Assembly: GCA_038501195.1 (NCBI GenBank)
Contig: JBBPUQ010000007.1
Location: 806,001 to 870,000, forward strand
Direction: 5' to 3'
DNA: 64,000 nucleotides
Origin: Nemania diffusa
Lineage: Eukaryota > Ascomycota > Sordariomycetes > Xylariales > Xylariaceae
The position numbers and the translations under genes are program-made. The notes beneath the pieces were generated by a model. The model had not been told where the DNA came from, searched no databases, and was given only the letters and a program-made list of their open reading frames with translations. Within the stretch, counting starts at the first letter, position 1. Every line of letters begins with the position of its first letter. Shown piece by piece: positions 13,231-26,170 of this stretch.

Positions 13231-14879
13231 TAAAATTTATTTTTAATTAATTTATAAATATTTAAAGCAATATTAATTATTTATAAAACTATTAAAATAT
13301 AATTTTTTTTAAAAAAAAAAAAAATTTTTAAAGTTTGTTATAAATATTAAAAATATTAAAATAAATAATAAACAAATAAATATAATTAAAAAATAAAAAA
13401 TATTTAAATTAATATATAATATATAAATGTTTTTAAGTTTTATAAATTTTTATTAAAAGTTTATTATAAAGTATTTATAAATAATAACATTTATTATAAT
13501 ATTATTAAAAAAAAATATAAATATAAACTAGTTTATATTTAAATAAATTTAAAAAGCAAAAAAAGCTTTTTAAACAATTAAAAAAAAATTTATAAATGTA
13601 ATAATTTTATAGTATTAAAATAACTAATTAAAAATATAAATTAAAACTAATATATTAATAAAAGCAATATTAAATATATTATTTTAACTATATAAATTAA
13701 AATAATAACTAGTTGCTTATTAATTATATAAATTTATTAATATAAAAATAAAGTAAGCTATAAAATAATAAAAATTATTAGCTATAATAAAAAGCTATAA
13801 ATATTAAAAATAATATTTAAAAAAAGCTATATATACTTTTATAATATAAATTAATTATATAATGTTTTAAAATATAGTTGATTTTTTTATGCAAAACTTT
13901 TATAACTAATTAGCGCAATAAATATATAAATTAACTTAGTTTAATTTTAAAATCTAATATTAGCTAAAAGTTATTAATTTTATAAACAGTTTATTAAAAA
14001 AACCTAATTATATAGCAAATAAAATCTAATATAAAAACGTAATTTTAATACTACAGAAAAAGCTACAATTAATAAACAACTTATTTGTATAAATTTAATA
14101 AATTATAGCTATAATATTATATATAAAAAAAAAAATAAAAATATTAAAACAATTAATTTAAACTTTTTAAAAAGTATTAATTAAACATTATTTGATTAAA
14201 TTTTTAATAACTATAATTTAAATAATAAATTTAAATATTTATAAAAAACTATATTTTTGTTATATAGTTATAAATAATTTTTAAAAAATATAAAATAAAA
14301 AATATAATTATAAATATTTTATTTATTAAATATATATAGTTATAACAATTTATATATTAATAATTATTAAATTAGCTTAAATAAATATTAATTAGTTTAT
14401 ATTTATATTATAAAAATATAATATTAAAACTATTGTTTATAATTAATATGTTTTATATTTTATAACTAAAAAATTAACTAAAAATAAAACAATATTTTAA
14501 CTATAAGTTTTAAAAAAGTTTTATAATATAGTTAAAAAACTACAAATTAAAAATTTAAATATTGTAATATTTATTAAAATTGTTTACTAATATACTAAAA
14601 CTAAAAAAAGTTACTATATAAATAGTAATAAAACTTTTTTATTTAAAAATTGTTTTATATTTTTAAACTAAAAAGTTTTACTTTAATAAATTATTTATTA
14701 ATATTATAATAACTTTAAAACAAATTATATAAAAAAAAAAAAACAGCTAAATTATTTTAATAAAAATTTTACTAAAAAAAGCTAAAGTAAAATATTTGTA
14801 AATATATTATAAACTGTTAAATATATAATAAAACTAAACAATTTAAACATAAACTTTATAAAAAGCTATAAATGCTGTT

Positions 14880-15140
14880 TTTACTAAATTAACTGTTTTA
14901 AAAAATTAGTTTAAATTTTATTACAAAGCTACTTTTATATATTAAAGCTAATAAAATTAAATATAATATAGTTTTAATAATTGTTAATTGTTTTATAAAA
15001 ATAGCACTGTTTATATTTATTACAAAAACTTTTAATACTGCTAAATTAATATAAATATTATATAAATAAATAAAATATAAATTTAGTTTATTAAAAAAAA
15101 TTATAAACAATAAAAATAAACTAATTATAAACTGTTTTTA
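14880..15140 (+). pseudogene. X1 integrase catalytic core, degraded
   Basis: The integrase inserts the cDNA into the genome. From about 14929 the plus frame reads a gypsy core: LIIVNCFIKIALFI at 14974-15015, equivalent to VVVDRLTKMAHFIP, then KFSLLKKIINNKNK at 15079-15120, equivalent to HGLPxxIVSDRD. The two catalytic Asp are at 14986-14988 and 15109-15111, both AAT now. Only scattered stops interrupt this stretch. The 70-codon open frame on the minus strand at 14898-15110 is antisense to it and is not a gene. Confidence 0.85.
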
Positions 15141-16499
15141 AAAAAAATTTTATAACAAAAAAAAAATTAAGCAGTAATTATTTATTGTTTAATATTTATA
15201 AATTAACAAATAAACAAAATATATTTATTAAACTTTTAAAAAGTATTTAAAAATATATACTGTTTAAAAGTTAAATATATAGCTTAAAATATTTTAAAAA
15301 ATAAAATTTGTATATAATAATAATATATATACTATTATTAAATACTTACTTTTTAAAGCTTTATATAGTTACTATTTTAAAATTATAAAATTTGTTTCAA
15401 AAAAACTATAGTTAAAAATATAAAAAGTAAAAAAAAAACTATAGCAAATTATAGCTGTTTAAAAAGCGTTTAATAAGTATTAAACTAAAGCTATAAAAAC
15501 AATAAAAAAAAACTACAACAAAAAATATATAATAAAAAAATATAAAATAAAAAAAATAGTCAAATTATTTATAGCTTATTTTCGATTTAAATATAGCTAA
15601 AAATTAACTTTTATATATATTAAAGTAAAAGTTATAAAAAAAATAAAACTATAAATATATTAAATAAAATTACTTTTGTATTATTTAAAAATATATAATA
15701 TATTTTTTGTATTATTTTTAAAACTATAAACTAAATGTTAAAAAAACAAAAAACAATTAATACTTTTTAAACTAAAAAATAAATAAAAAATATAAATAGT
15801 AAAAAATATAATTTGTTATAAAAAAAACAAAAATATATTAAAATATTTAATAAAATAAAAAAGCTAACTTATTAAATATAATATATAAAAAATAAAAAAA
15901 CATTTAGCTAATATAAAAGCTTTTTTTATAAAGTATAAATAAAAAGCGAAAAAATTATATATTAAATAAAATAATTTAGCTTAAAACTAAAAACAATATA
16001 AACAGTAATACTTTATTACAATAATTGCTAAAAAATATAAGTAATAAAAAAAAAAATAATTAATTAAAAAACTAATTTATTAAATAAAACTAAAAAAACT
16101 ACTAAAAACTAAGTTTTATTAATAAAAGCTAGTAAAAATTTTATTAGTATAAAAATTTAAAAAAAAAAATAAACATTAAACATTAATAAAAAAAAAGTTT
16201 AAAAAAAAAACTGTTAATAAAAGTTAATAAAAGCTAAAAAACTACAAAATAATTAAAAAACAATTTATAAAAATTATTACAGCAAAATAAAATTTAAAAT
16301 TAATAATAAATTAATAAATAAATATTAAATATTTTATAAGCAAATTTATAAAAATAGCTAAATATAATATAAATTAAAAAAAAGTTTTATTAAAATTTAA
16401 AAAAATTATTATTAAAACAAAAAAAAAAAACTATTAAACTTAGTTAGCAATAATTTATTAACTATTAAATATATATAAAATAAATTTATTATTATTGTT

Positions 16500-17230
16500 T
16501 AAACAATTAAACTAATATATTTATATTTAAAAAAATACTATATAATATAAAAATAAAAATTTTATAAAACAGTTACTTTAGTTTTAGTAATTTTAATACT
16601 AATGTTATTTTAAAACAGCAAGTTTATATTAAAAAATTAAATAAAACTTATATAACAATATTTTATTAATTAATTAATAGCTGCTTTAATAAATATAAAA
16701 AAGCTAGTATTAAAAATATAAAAGCAAATATTAAAACAAAAAAAAAAAGCAAAGTTTTAGTTATATTTTAACTATATAGTAACAAAAATATAACGGGTTT
16801 TTTTTTTAGCTATAAACTAACTAGTAATAAAATATTAAAAAAATAGTTAAAAATTATTAAATAAATATAAGTTGTAAAAAAAACGTTTAAAAAATTTATA
16901 ATTAATATTTTTAACTAAAAAATTAAAAAGCAGCAAATAATAACAGTTTTAGTTTAAATAATTATTAAATGTTTAAAATTAAAAACAATAAAAATAATAT
17001 GCTTTTTTTTTTAAATTGTTTTATATAAAACAAAGTTAGCTTTTTTTAAAATATATATATAGCAACTTTAGTATAAAATATATTTGTTAATTATTTAAAC
17101 AATATTAATTTAATAGTAAAAAAAAGCGTTTGTTATATATATAGCAAAGCTAAAAAAAAATTTAATAAATTTTTAAATAGCGCTTAAAAAAAAAAAAAAA
17201 ATTTAAAAATGTTAAAAATTTTAATATATA
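16500..17230 (+). pseudogene. X1 C-terminal pol region, function not recognised
   Basis: This is the plus-strand counterpart of the better preserved X3 patch at 56180-56880 (minus). In X3 it reads as a long Lys- and Ala-rich frame with few stops, so it was coding. No chromodomain or other domain is recognisable to me. In X1 almost all codons are degraded. Confidence 0.45.
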
Positions 17231-17924
17231 AACTAATAAATAATTATAAATTAAAAAAATAACTTATAGCAAAATAAATTATATAATTATATATATATAA
17301 AATATATTTAATATTATTAAATAAAACTAATATATATAAATAATATATTTAAAAATCAAAATATATTTTAATAATATATTAAAAATAAAACTTTATACTA
17401 AAAATATTTTAAATTTAAAAGTTTTTGTTATTGTTGTTTTTTTTAATAAACATTTTATAATTAAAATATTACTAGCTTTACTTTTTATTAAAAGAGTAAG
17501 TTTTAACAAAAGTTTTTTGCAATATTATAGCAAGTAGTAAAAAAGCAAAAAAAAATCAAAAAAAAAAAAATTAAAAAAAAATAAAAATAAAAATAAAAAT
17601 AAAAATAAAAACGTAAATAAATAATTAATTAATAAAAGCTAAAAAAAAAAACTAAAAAATAACTATAAAATTTATAAAACATATAAAAAAAAAAAAAAAT
17701 ATATAAAAATATATATAAAAATTAATTAAAATATAAAAGTTAAATATTTATTTATAAAAGTACAAAAGTACTTTTATATTTATAAACAAATATATATTTA
17801 ATATATATAATATAACTAGTAAATTTAACGCTAATTTTATAAATATAAAAATATATAAGTTAACAATAGTAAAATTAACAATATTAATTAGTATTAAAAA
17901 CTAACGCTTTAAAAAAAAAAATAG

Positions 17925-18124
17925 TATAAAAAAGCAGCTATTATTATATTACGTTATATTATATATATAGCAAATATAAACTAAGCATTAGTTAGTTAGT
18001 ACTTAAAAAAATATAGCATATAAAATTAATTTTTAAATAAAAATAATTTACTACAACTACTTTTTAAAATCAGCGATTATTTTGCGAAACGACTGTATTT
18101 ACACTATATATTGTAACTTTTACA
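17925..18124 (+). repeat. X1 3' LTR
   Basis: This 200-bp LTR runs from TATAAAAAAGCAGC to GTAACTTTTACA. Its right half keeps several C and CG (CAGCGATT, TGCGAAACGACTG) lost from the 5' LTR, while its left end has lost G that the 5' LTR keeps. A TTTTTA-like low-complexity tract (AAAAATA repeats at 17577-17611) lies shortly upstream and recurs in X3 and X4. Confidence 0.93.
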
Positions 18125-18129
18125 GAATT

Positions 18130-19500
18130 TTTATTTCGATATATTGTCGACTTAAAATTACTAAAAAACAATATTATATAATATTTTTTTCTATATTAAA
18201 AAAAAAACTAAACAATATTATTTTAACTATATTAGTTTAATATATAAATAAAACAAAATTTATATAATATTTAATAATTATTTTAATATAACAGTTAATT
18301 ATAGTTAATATTAAATTAATTAAACTATTACTACTTTTATATAAATAAAATAAAACAATTTAACAAAAATAATATTTAAAGTATTAAAAACTATAATTAA
18401 TAAGTTTTAATTTATATAATATACTTTAAAACTTAACTACTATAAAAAAATATTACTTTATATAGCAGTTATATAAATATATTTTAATATATTTAAATTT
18501 AAATTTGTTTTAATTAATTAAAAACTTATATATAAAACTTTATTTTTTAATTTATAAATAATGCTGTAAGTTTTTTTTAATTGAAAAATAAACTATTATT
18601 ATATAATAAATATTTATTTTATTAATAAACAATATAATATTAAATATTTAAAACAATTATATAATTATAGCTTTAAAAAAAACTTTTATTAAAAACTATA
18701 GCAATTGTATAATAAAAATAATAAAAGTAACAAAAAATACTTTATTTATAAAAAGCTTAGTTGTTGGTTTATTAATTATAACTAATAAAAAAAATCGAAA
18801 ATAAAAAAATAATATTTTATTATATATAATATTTTAAAGCAAAAAGCTTTATTATATAAAAAGTATAATATATTTATATTAAACTACAAAAATAATAAAA
18901 ATTTTTTATATAATAATAAATTTAATAATAACTTAAATTTTAAAACTAAAAATAAAACAGTTTAATTTTTAATAAATTTAATATATTTTTATTATACAAC
19001 AAAAAAAAATATATATATTTAAAATTAAATATTAACATTAAATAATTTCTATTTAAATAGTTAATATAATATAAAGTATTAAAATATTTTATAAAATATT
19101 AATATAGTTAAAGTTTTAATTATTAAAAAAGCTTAAATTAAAACTTTTATATAAAAGAACTTTTTTATATAAATAAATTAAATTTTAAACAATATAACAA
19201 TTTAATTTAATAATATTAAAAGCTTTAAAGTTATAAATACTATAATAATTTTAACATTAATTAAATCAATTAAATTTTATATTTTAAATATATTAACATT
19301 ATTTCTATTATTGTTATAAAATATAAACTAATTATATATTTATTTTAATAATATATAAAATATAATTATATAATAAAATAATATAACAGTATTAATTATA
19401 TAAAAATAAAAATATTTATTTTTTAATATTAACTAATTAAAAACTATAAATTATTTTATAAAACAAAAGTTTTAAAAATTATATTATTAATTTAAATATT
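18130..19500 (+). pseudogene. W gag, degraded, with zinc knuckle
   Basis: This is W sequence to the right of X1. At 18738-18779 the plus frame reads YFIYKKLSCWFINY. Undoing TGT-to-TAT and CAT-to-TAT gives a CX2CX4CX4H knuckle of the kind I associate with fungal copia Gag proteins (GCWS followed by H). It lies about 1.8 kb into W once X1 is removed, as expected for gag. Flanking frames contain many stops. The boundaries given are approximate. Confidence 0.65.
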
Positions 19501-20899
19501 TTTATATAAAAAAATTTATAAAGTTATTATAAAAAGTTAAATATAATAACATTAATGTTTTAATATTTTAAAAAATTAAAAATTTTTACTACTATTGTTA
19601 ATTATATAACTAAGCTTTAAAAAGATTTAAATTTTTGCTAAAAAATAAATATAATTTTAATTATAAAATTATTATCAATATTATATAAATTAATAAATAA
19701 TTAACTTTATATATAACTAATATAAATATTTCATTTTAAATAGCTAAATTTTTAAAATTTTTAAATATATATAATATTTATAACATATTATATTAATGTT
19801 AAATTTTAATATATTAAAAACTATTTAATTATATTATATATAATTTTAGTACAAATTTTTTGTTTAAAAAATTTTGCAATAATATATAACTAGTTAAAAC
19901 TTTATATAAAAAAATGTTTGTTAAAATATATTAAGCTGTCAAAAAAGTTAAATAAGTATATATATTATTTTATTATATATTTAATATTTTATATAAAAAA
20001 ATCGATTATTATATAAACAAAAAAATAATATTATAAATAGCTATAAAAGCTTTAAATAATATAGCTAAATTAAATAATTTTATATTTATTTTGCTAGTTT
20101 TTAAAGCTTATTTTAAAATTAATAACAATTTATTTTTTTTGCTAAAAATTATTTAAAAAATAAAAGCTATATAAAAAGCTATAAAAATATTAAAAAATAT
20201 TTATATAAAAGTTAATATTAACTAAGTTATATAAACTAAAAATAAATTAATATTATTGTACAAAATATTTTTTTTATTTTTTTAAAGTAAAATTATAATA
20301 TAAAAAAAACAAAAAAGCTAAATAGAACTATATAAAATTTCTATAATTAAAAATTATAACATTATAGTTAATATAATAAATAAATCAATTAAGTTTTATT
20401 ATATATAAATTAAATTATATTATTAACAAAAAGTTATATTTGATTTATTATATAAAAAAAATAACTTTTTATATAATTTTTTTTAAGCTGTTAAATAGCT
20501 ATAACTTCGATATAAAAATAAACTAAAAAAATCATTTATATTTATTAGCAATTAATACTTTATATTAAAAAAAATCAATAATTATGTTTTAGTTATATAA
20601 TTAAAACAAAACGATATAATTACTATATTTAATATATTTTTTAAACAATTAAATATAGCTAAAATAAATACGTTAACAATTTAAAATATATTTTAGTTTA
20701 TATGATATAATTTAAATTAATATAACTAAATAAAAAATTTTTAAACTAAGTTTATATAAAAAGTTAAAAATAAAATAACTAAATTATATAAAAAGTTTAA
20801 ATTAATTATATAAAGTTATAAAAATAACAATAAAGTTTAAATTTTTATATAAGTATTAATAATTTAATATATAAATTAACAATTTATTATAACTTTAAA

Positions 20900-22200
20900 A
20901 CTATTGTTTATTTAAAACTATAATATATATATAAAACTATAAAACATTTTTTAAATATATATATAGTTATATAATAAATTAAACTAAAAAATTTATATTT
21001 ATTTACTAAACGAACTAAAAAATAAATATTTAATAAATATTATATTTTAAATTATATAACTATTATATAAATTAGCTAAATCAAAATTATATTAGTATAA
21101 AATTTACTATAGATATTACTGCTAAAAATTAAACATGAAAATGTTTATATATAACTTATATTTATTATATACTAAAAAAAAACCCGATAAATTTGCAATT
21201 ATAATACTTTAAATAGATAATATTTTTTATATTATATTTAAAAAGTTTTTATATAAAAAAAAAACTAACTTATTATTTTATATAAAATTAAAAGCAAAAT
21301 TAATACTTAAATATTTTATTAAATTTAATAAAAATAAAATTTAAATAAATAAACAAGATTTTATTTTTATTTAATAAAAATAAGTTAAATAATTATATAT
21401 TATTAATTTTTATATAAAAAATTATTTTTAATAATATATTGTTTAATAAATTTAAAATATATATATTATATTAATATATTAACTAGAAATATTATATAAT
21501 TTATTAATTATAACATAAGTTTAAAAGCTATTAAAAAACAACATTAAAGTATTAAATATATAAATATAATAATAAATCAATAATATATAATAAAAACTAT
21601 ATTATATATTTTTAAATTTTAATTATATAAAAATTTTTATTTTTATTAATAAAATATTTATAAATAATAAAAATTTAAGTTTTTAAATTAAATTTATAAT
21701 TATATTAACTAACAAAAGTTATACAAAAAACATTTTTATAATTAAAAGCAATATTATTTATTAACATTTAATTAAATATAAATAAATTATATATAATGTA
21801 TTAGCAAATAAGTTATATAGTATAGTTAATAAATTTAACTGTACTATTATATTTAATATAATTTTTTAAAAAATCATTTATATAATAAAATTACTAATTA
21901 TATTACTAGTTATATATATTAATTCTAAACTTTTATATAAATATTTAATTAAATTACAAACTATATAAAAAAAAAAACTTATAATCGATATTATATTATT
22001 TCAAAAAATATACAAAAATTACAAAATTATAAAAATATATTAAATCGATAGCAAAAACAATTTAATAAATACTTATACAAAAAAAGCACTTAATTAAATA
22101 TTAAAAAAACTAGTTAGTATAAATAAACTAGTTATATAAATAAAAATATATATAAATTAATTAAACAGTAAAAAAAATAATAAAAAATTAGTTAATATTA
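20900..22200 (+). pseudogene. W reverse transcriptase and RNase H, degraded (Ty1/copia)
   Basis: At 21190-21225 the plus frame reads FAIIIL, stop, IDNIF, the mutated form of the copia block ending LQVDD. The first catalytic Asp is still GAT (21216-21218) and the second is AAT (21219-21221). The frame continues through KKFLYKKKTNL, then a KLKAK block near 21282 and FNKNKI near 21320. These match the copia region after VDD, with the stops at former CAA or TGG codons. RNase H should follow up to the LTR at 22237, but I could not identify its residues. Confidence 0.75.
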
Positions 22201-22236
22201 AAACTAAAGTTACTACACAAAAAAAAAAATTTTTAA

Positions 22237-22544
22237 TATTGAACTAATAATTTAATAAAACTTGTATATATATATTAAATATATATAACTAAAACTTAAA
22301 CTAGGACTTTTATCAAATAACTAAAAAAATAAAAAATATAAAGACTTATTAAAATCCACAAAACCTACAAGTTTTACACATATATATATATAAATAATCT
22401 ATATACAACCCTTTTAGTCGTACTTTCTTTTGTAAAATATATACACAAATTAATACAAAACCTTAAAACCTAGAAACAAACCCTAAACCCCACAAATTAT
22501 TCTAAATCCTTTTATATACATACATATAAAAAGTTCCACTAACA
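22237..22544 (+). repeat. W 3' LTR
   Basis: This 308-bp LTR is the partner of 9112-9419. Its right half keeps runs of C (AAACCCTAAACCCCAC at 22482-22497) where the 5' LTR has T, while G residues kept in the 5' LTR are A here. It is followed by the target duplication AAACT at 22545-22549 and then Y1 sequence. Confidence 0.95.
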
Positions 22545-22549
22545 AAACT

Positions 22550-23904
22550 ATATATAATTATATTTAAAATAATATAAATTTAAATATATTTAAAGTTTTA
22601 TAATAAATATAAAATATATAATATAAATAAAAAAAAACTTTTAAAAAATTATTAATTTATTTAATTAAAAAATATAAAATTAATAAAAACTATTGTTATA
22701 AATTTTATTATAAAACTATTTAAAGTTTTAATAAATATTATTTTATAATATTTAAATAAATTTTTAAACTATAATATATTAATAATTATAATTTATATTA
22801 TATTTAAATATAAAATATATATAATTATATATTAAGTTATAATATTAATTAAATAATTTTTATTAATTAGTTAAAAAATATTTAATAATATTATTTTTAA
22901 TTAAAACTAAAAGTTTATATTATAATTTTAAAAAAAATTGTAAAAAAGTTTTAAAATAAAATTGTTTATAACTGTAGTATATTATTTTTAAAATAATAAT
23001 TTATTAAAAAAAAAAACTAAATTATAAAAATAGCTATTTAATATTATATATTTATATATTTTGAAAAAAACTAAATAAATATATTGTTTATATTATAATA
23101 AAGTTTAAATAATATATATTTTGATTTAATTAAGTTATTTATATATAAATAGTTATTTAGGTTTTAATTTTTAAAATTAAATAATGTTTTAATTTAAATA
23201 AATCAAAAAAGCAATATAATTAAAAATATTTGTTTTATAAAACAATATTTTTATAAAAATATAAAACTAGTTATAAATTTTATAATAATATAAATAAAAC
23301 AATATTATAATAACAAATATAAATTAATAAAATTTAAAATTAATAATAAAGTTTATTTAAAATTTTATAATAGCTATTATTTATTTAATAGATTTTTTAA
23401 AAAGTATTTATAGCAGTAAACTAAACTATAAAAAATTAAACAAAAAATTAGTCGATTAATATATAAATTAAACTTTTTAAAAACTTTTAATATATATTTA
23501 GTTATTTTTATTGTATATTTATTATTTAATATAAAAAAAAAAAACCTGTTTTATTGTAAAGTTTTTATATTAAAGTTTATTTATAACAAATAAAACTTTA
23601 ATAAAAAAAATAATTTATTTAAAGTTAAAATTATTTTAAAAAATTAATTAAATAAATTTAAAAATAAATTTAACTATTTAATTAACTAAAAAAGCTATAA
23701 ATATAAATATAATTAATAATAATTAAAATAATAACTTTATAATATTAAAGTATTAATTAAAAAATATTAGATTTAAAAAAAAAAATGTTTAGTTTTTTAA
23801 ATTAAAAAAGCTTAAAAAATTTAAAAATATTTAAAAAAGCAGAATTAATAAATATTATATATAGTTATTAAAAATAACGAATTTTTTTTTTATATAGCAG
23901 TATT
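22550..23904 (+). pseudogene. Y1 integrase C-terminal region, degraded
   Basis: This is the 3' part of Y1 after the W insertion; it aligns with 47844-49132 of Y2. The clearest block is 23336-23520, which reads KINNKVYLKFYNSYYL and later RLIYKLNFLKTFNIYLVI. These correspond to the family's VGDKVYLxLxxGYxLP and the RLAYxLxLP...IHPVIS motif found at the end of gypsy integrases. Several stops sit where Gln or Trp are expected. It identifies Y as Ty3/gypsy and sets its coding strand as plus, with integrase immediately before the 3' LTR. Confidence 0.8.
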
Positions 23905-24130
23905 TAATATAAATAAATATAAAAGTTTTAAAAAATAAATTTTTAAAAACTACTTTATATATATTTATAACATTAGTTTTATTTAAAACTATTTTATATT
24001 AATAAATTAAATAAATAAAAAAAGCTTTTAAGTTTTTTTTTTTAATTTAATTTTATAAATTTATTTTTTTTAATTTATATTATATTTTTATAAATTTAAA
24101 TATAAATACTATTTATAATAAACTTTATTA
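23905..24130 (+). repeat. Y1 3' LTR
   Basis: This is a 226-bp partner of 3170-3395, more mutated than it. It is followed by ATAAT (24131-24135), and X2 sequence then resumes exactly at the point equivalent to 11068 in X1. Confidence 0.93.
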
Positions 24131-24866
24131 ATAATATAATTAATAAATTAAAATATATAATTAAATATATAATTAATTAAATTATTTAATTTAAAAACTA
24201 TTTATTTAATAATTAAAAATAATATTAAATATTTAATTTATTATTATAAAAAATTTAATTAAAAAAATATTATAATTAAAATAAAAATGAAATTGTTATA
24301 ATTAAAAAAAATATTTAATAAAAATTATTTAAATATTAAATTAAATATTATAAAATATTTTAATTAATTAATAATTATATTATAAATTTTTATAGTATTT
24401 AAAATTAAAAATATAAATTATTTTAAAAAACTTTTAAAAATTTATTAAAAAAAAAATATAAATTTTAAATTATTTAAATATATTTTTTAAATATAATTTA
24501 TAAAACTTTATTAAAATAACAAATTTTAATATATAAATTAAAAAATAAAAATTAATTAAATAATAATTTTAAATTAATATTTAATTATTAATATAAATTA
24601 TAAAAAAATATTAAAAAAATATTTATTTAATAATAATACTATATAAAATATAAAAATAATAAAATATATAATAAATAAATAAATGATTTAAATTTATTTT
24701 TAAATAATTATATATTAAACTTATATAAAATAAATATAATTATATTAATAATATTTAATTTAATATATTAATTTAAATTAAAAATTAATTATATAAATAA
24801 AAAAATTATTATTAAAATAAAAACTGCAATAAATTATAATATATAAAAATAAATAAATTATTTTTT

Positions 24867-24908
24867 TATTTTTATTATAATAAATTTAAATATTTAATTA
24901 AAAATTAT
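24867..24908 (+). pseudogene. X2 Gag zinc knuckle remnant
   Basis: It reads YFYYNKFKYLIKNY, equivalent to CFYCNKFKHLVKNY at 11891 in X1. Each Cys (TGT) is now TAT and the His (CAT) is now TAT. This is a simple side-by-side view of G-to-A and C-to-T damage in one motif. Confidence 0.75.
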
Positions 24909-25499
24909 TAAAAAAAACATTATAATATATAAATAATAAACAATAAACAATTAAAAAATATATAAAATTTAATTATTAATATTAAAATATTTTAAAAAAG
25001 TATAAAATGTTAAAATTGTTTAATTTAATATTAAAAAAAAATTAAAAAACAAATTAAAATAAAATAATATATTTAATTTATTTTAATTAAAAATTTTTTA
25101 ATATTTAATATAAATAAATTATTTACAGCTTTAATTATTTTTAAATTATATAATAAATATAACTATAAAAATATAAATAAATATTATTTATAAAAATTTA
25201 ATATAAAAAAAATTTAAATTAATAATATATAAATTTCATTTTTATTAAATTTTAATAATAAATTTTTATATTATTAAAAAATTTATAAAATAATTATAAA
25301 AATAATTAATATTAAAAATATTTATAAATTTTTTATATAAAAAATTTTTATTATTAAATATAATTAATTAATATTTAAATTTTTATTATTAAAATTAAAT
25401 TTAAAATTATTAAAAATTATTTCAAATATTATATTAAATTAATAATATTTTAAAAAAGTTAAAAAAATAAACTTTAAAAAATTTATTAATATAATAATT

Positions 25500-26170
25500 A
25501 AAAATAAATATATTTTTATTATAAACTTTATAAATATAAAAATAAAAAATAAACTTTTTTTTAAAAAAATAAATAATAAAATTTAATAAAAACAAATTAA
25601 TTTATTATAATATTTTAAAAGTTTTTATTAACTATATTTTAAATAAAATATAAAAAAATTATTAATTTTAAATAAAATGAAATATAAAATTAATTTAATA
25701 AAAAAAACAATAATATTTTTAAATTTATATATTTTATTTTAAAAATTTAAAAAAAAATATTTAAAAAATATTTAATAAAAAATTAATATTTAAAAAAAAT
25801 TTAATATTTAAAAATAAATATAAAAATATTTATATTATTTATATTTAAATAAAATAATATAATATAACTATATACAAATTTTAAAAATTAAATAAAATTA
25901 TTATAAAAAATAAATATTTTTTATTTTTAATTTTAAAAATTATAAATTATTTAAAAATTATAAATTTTTAAATTAAATTAAATTTAATAATAAATAAAAA
26001 ACTATTTTTTAAATATATTATAATTATTTTAAATTTATATATATAATATTTTAATAAAATTAATAAATTATATTTATATAGTTTATTTAAATAATATTAT
26101 TAATTTTTTTAATATAAAAAAAATATAAAATTTATTTTTAATTAATTGATAAATATTTAAAATAATATTA
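25500..26170 (+). pseudogene. X2 reverse transcriptase remnant
   Basis: It is aligned with X1 12605-13230. The box at 26081-26098 reads VYLNNI with both Asp codons changed to AAT (26090-26095). The other blocks are recognisable only by alignment to X1 and X3. Confidence 0.75.

Larger units (their letters stand above)
10610..18124 (+). mobile_element. Element X1, complete-length Ty3/gypsy LTR retrotransposon
   Basis: X1 is 7,515 bp and has 200-bp LTRs at each end. It is flanked by GAATT at 10605-10609 and 18125-18129, so it is a single insertion into W. Its LTRs begin TGTAAAAG and end CTTTTACA. Inside, in order, are a CX2CX4HX4C knuckle at 11891-11932, reverse transcriptase blocks at 12605-13230 with the catalytic pair at 13194-13199, and integrase core at 14929-15130. 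Reverse transcriptase before integrase is the Ty3/gypsy order. All frames are disrupted by stop codons created by C-to-T change, so it is inactive. A purine run at 17911-17924 next to the 3' LTR is a candidate polypurine tract. Confidence 0.95.
9112..22544 (+). mobile_element. Element W, Ty1/copia LTR retrotransposon, interrupted by X1
   Basis: W has 308-bp LTRs that begin TGTTGAACC and end CACTAACA. It is flanked by GAACT (9107-9111) and AAACT (22545-22549). The empty target is AAATT at 47839-47843 in Y2, which is the same five bases after mutation. Removing X1 (10610-18124 plus its duplication) leaves about 5.9 kb, a normal copia length. Two motifs support copia: a Gag-type knuckle at 18738-18779 and a reverse transcriptase VDD box at 21213-21221 near the 3' end. 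Copia elements place reverse transcriptase and RNase H last, as here. The integrase was not located. Confidence 0.92.
3170..24130 (+). mobile_element. Element Y1, Ty3/gypsy LTR retrotransposon, interrupted
   Basis: Y1 begins and ends with 226-bp LTRs (3170-3395 and 23905-24130) and is flanked by the 5-bp duplication ATAAT. It is inserted in the leader of X2. Its own sequence occupies 3170-9106 and 22550-24130, about 7.3 kb once the nested insertions are removed. The interior matches Y2 (41396-49320) along its length. W (9112-22544) interrupts it at 9111 and a solo Y LTR interrupts it at 3859. The coding strand is plus, because an integrase C-terminal block is readable at 23336-23520, just upstream of the right LTR. 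Gag, protease and reverse transcriptase could not be identified with confidence because of mutation. Confidence 0.9.

Noticed and set aside
14898..15110. 70-codon open frame on the minus strand
   Set aside because: It is antisense to the recognisable X1 integrase core on the plus strand.
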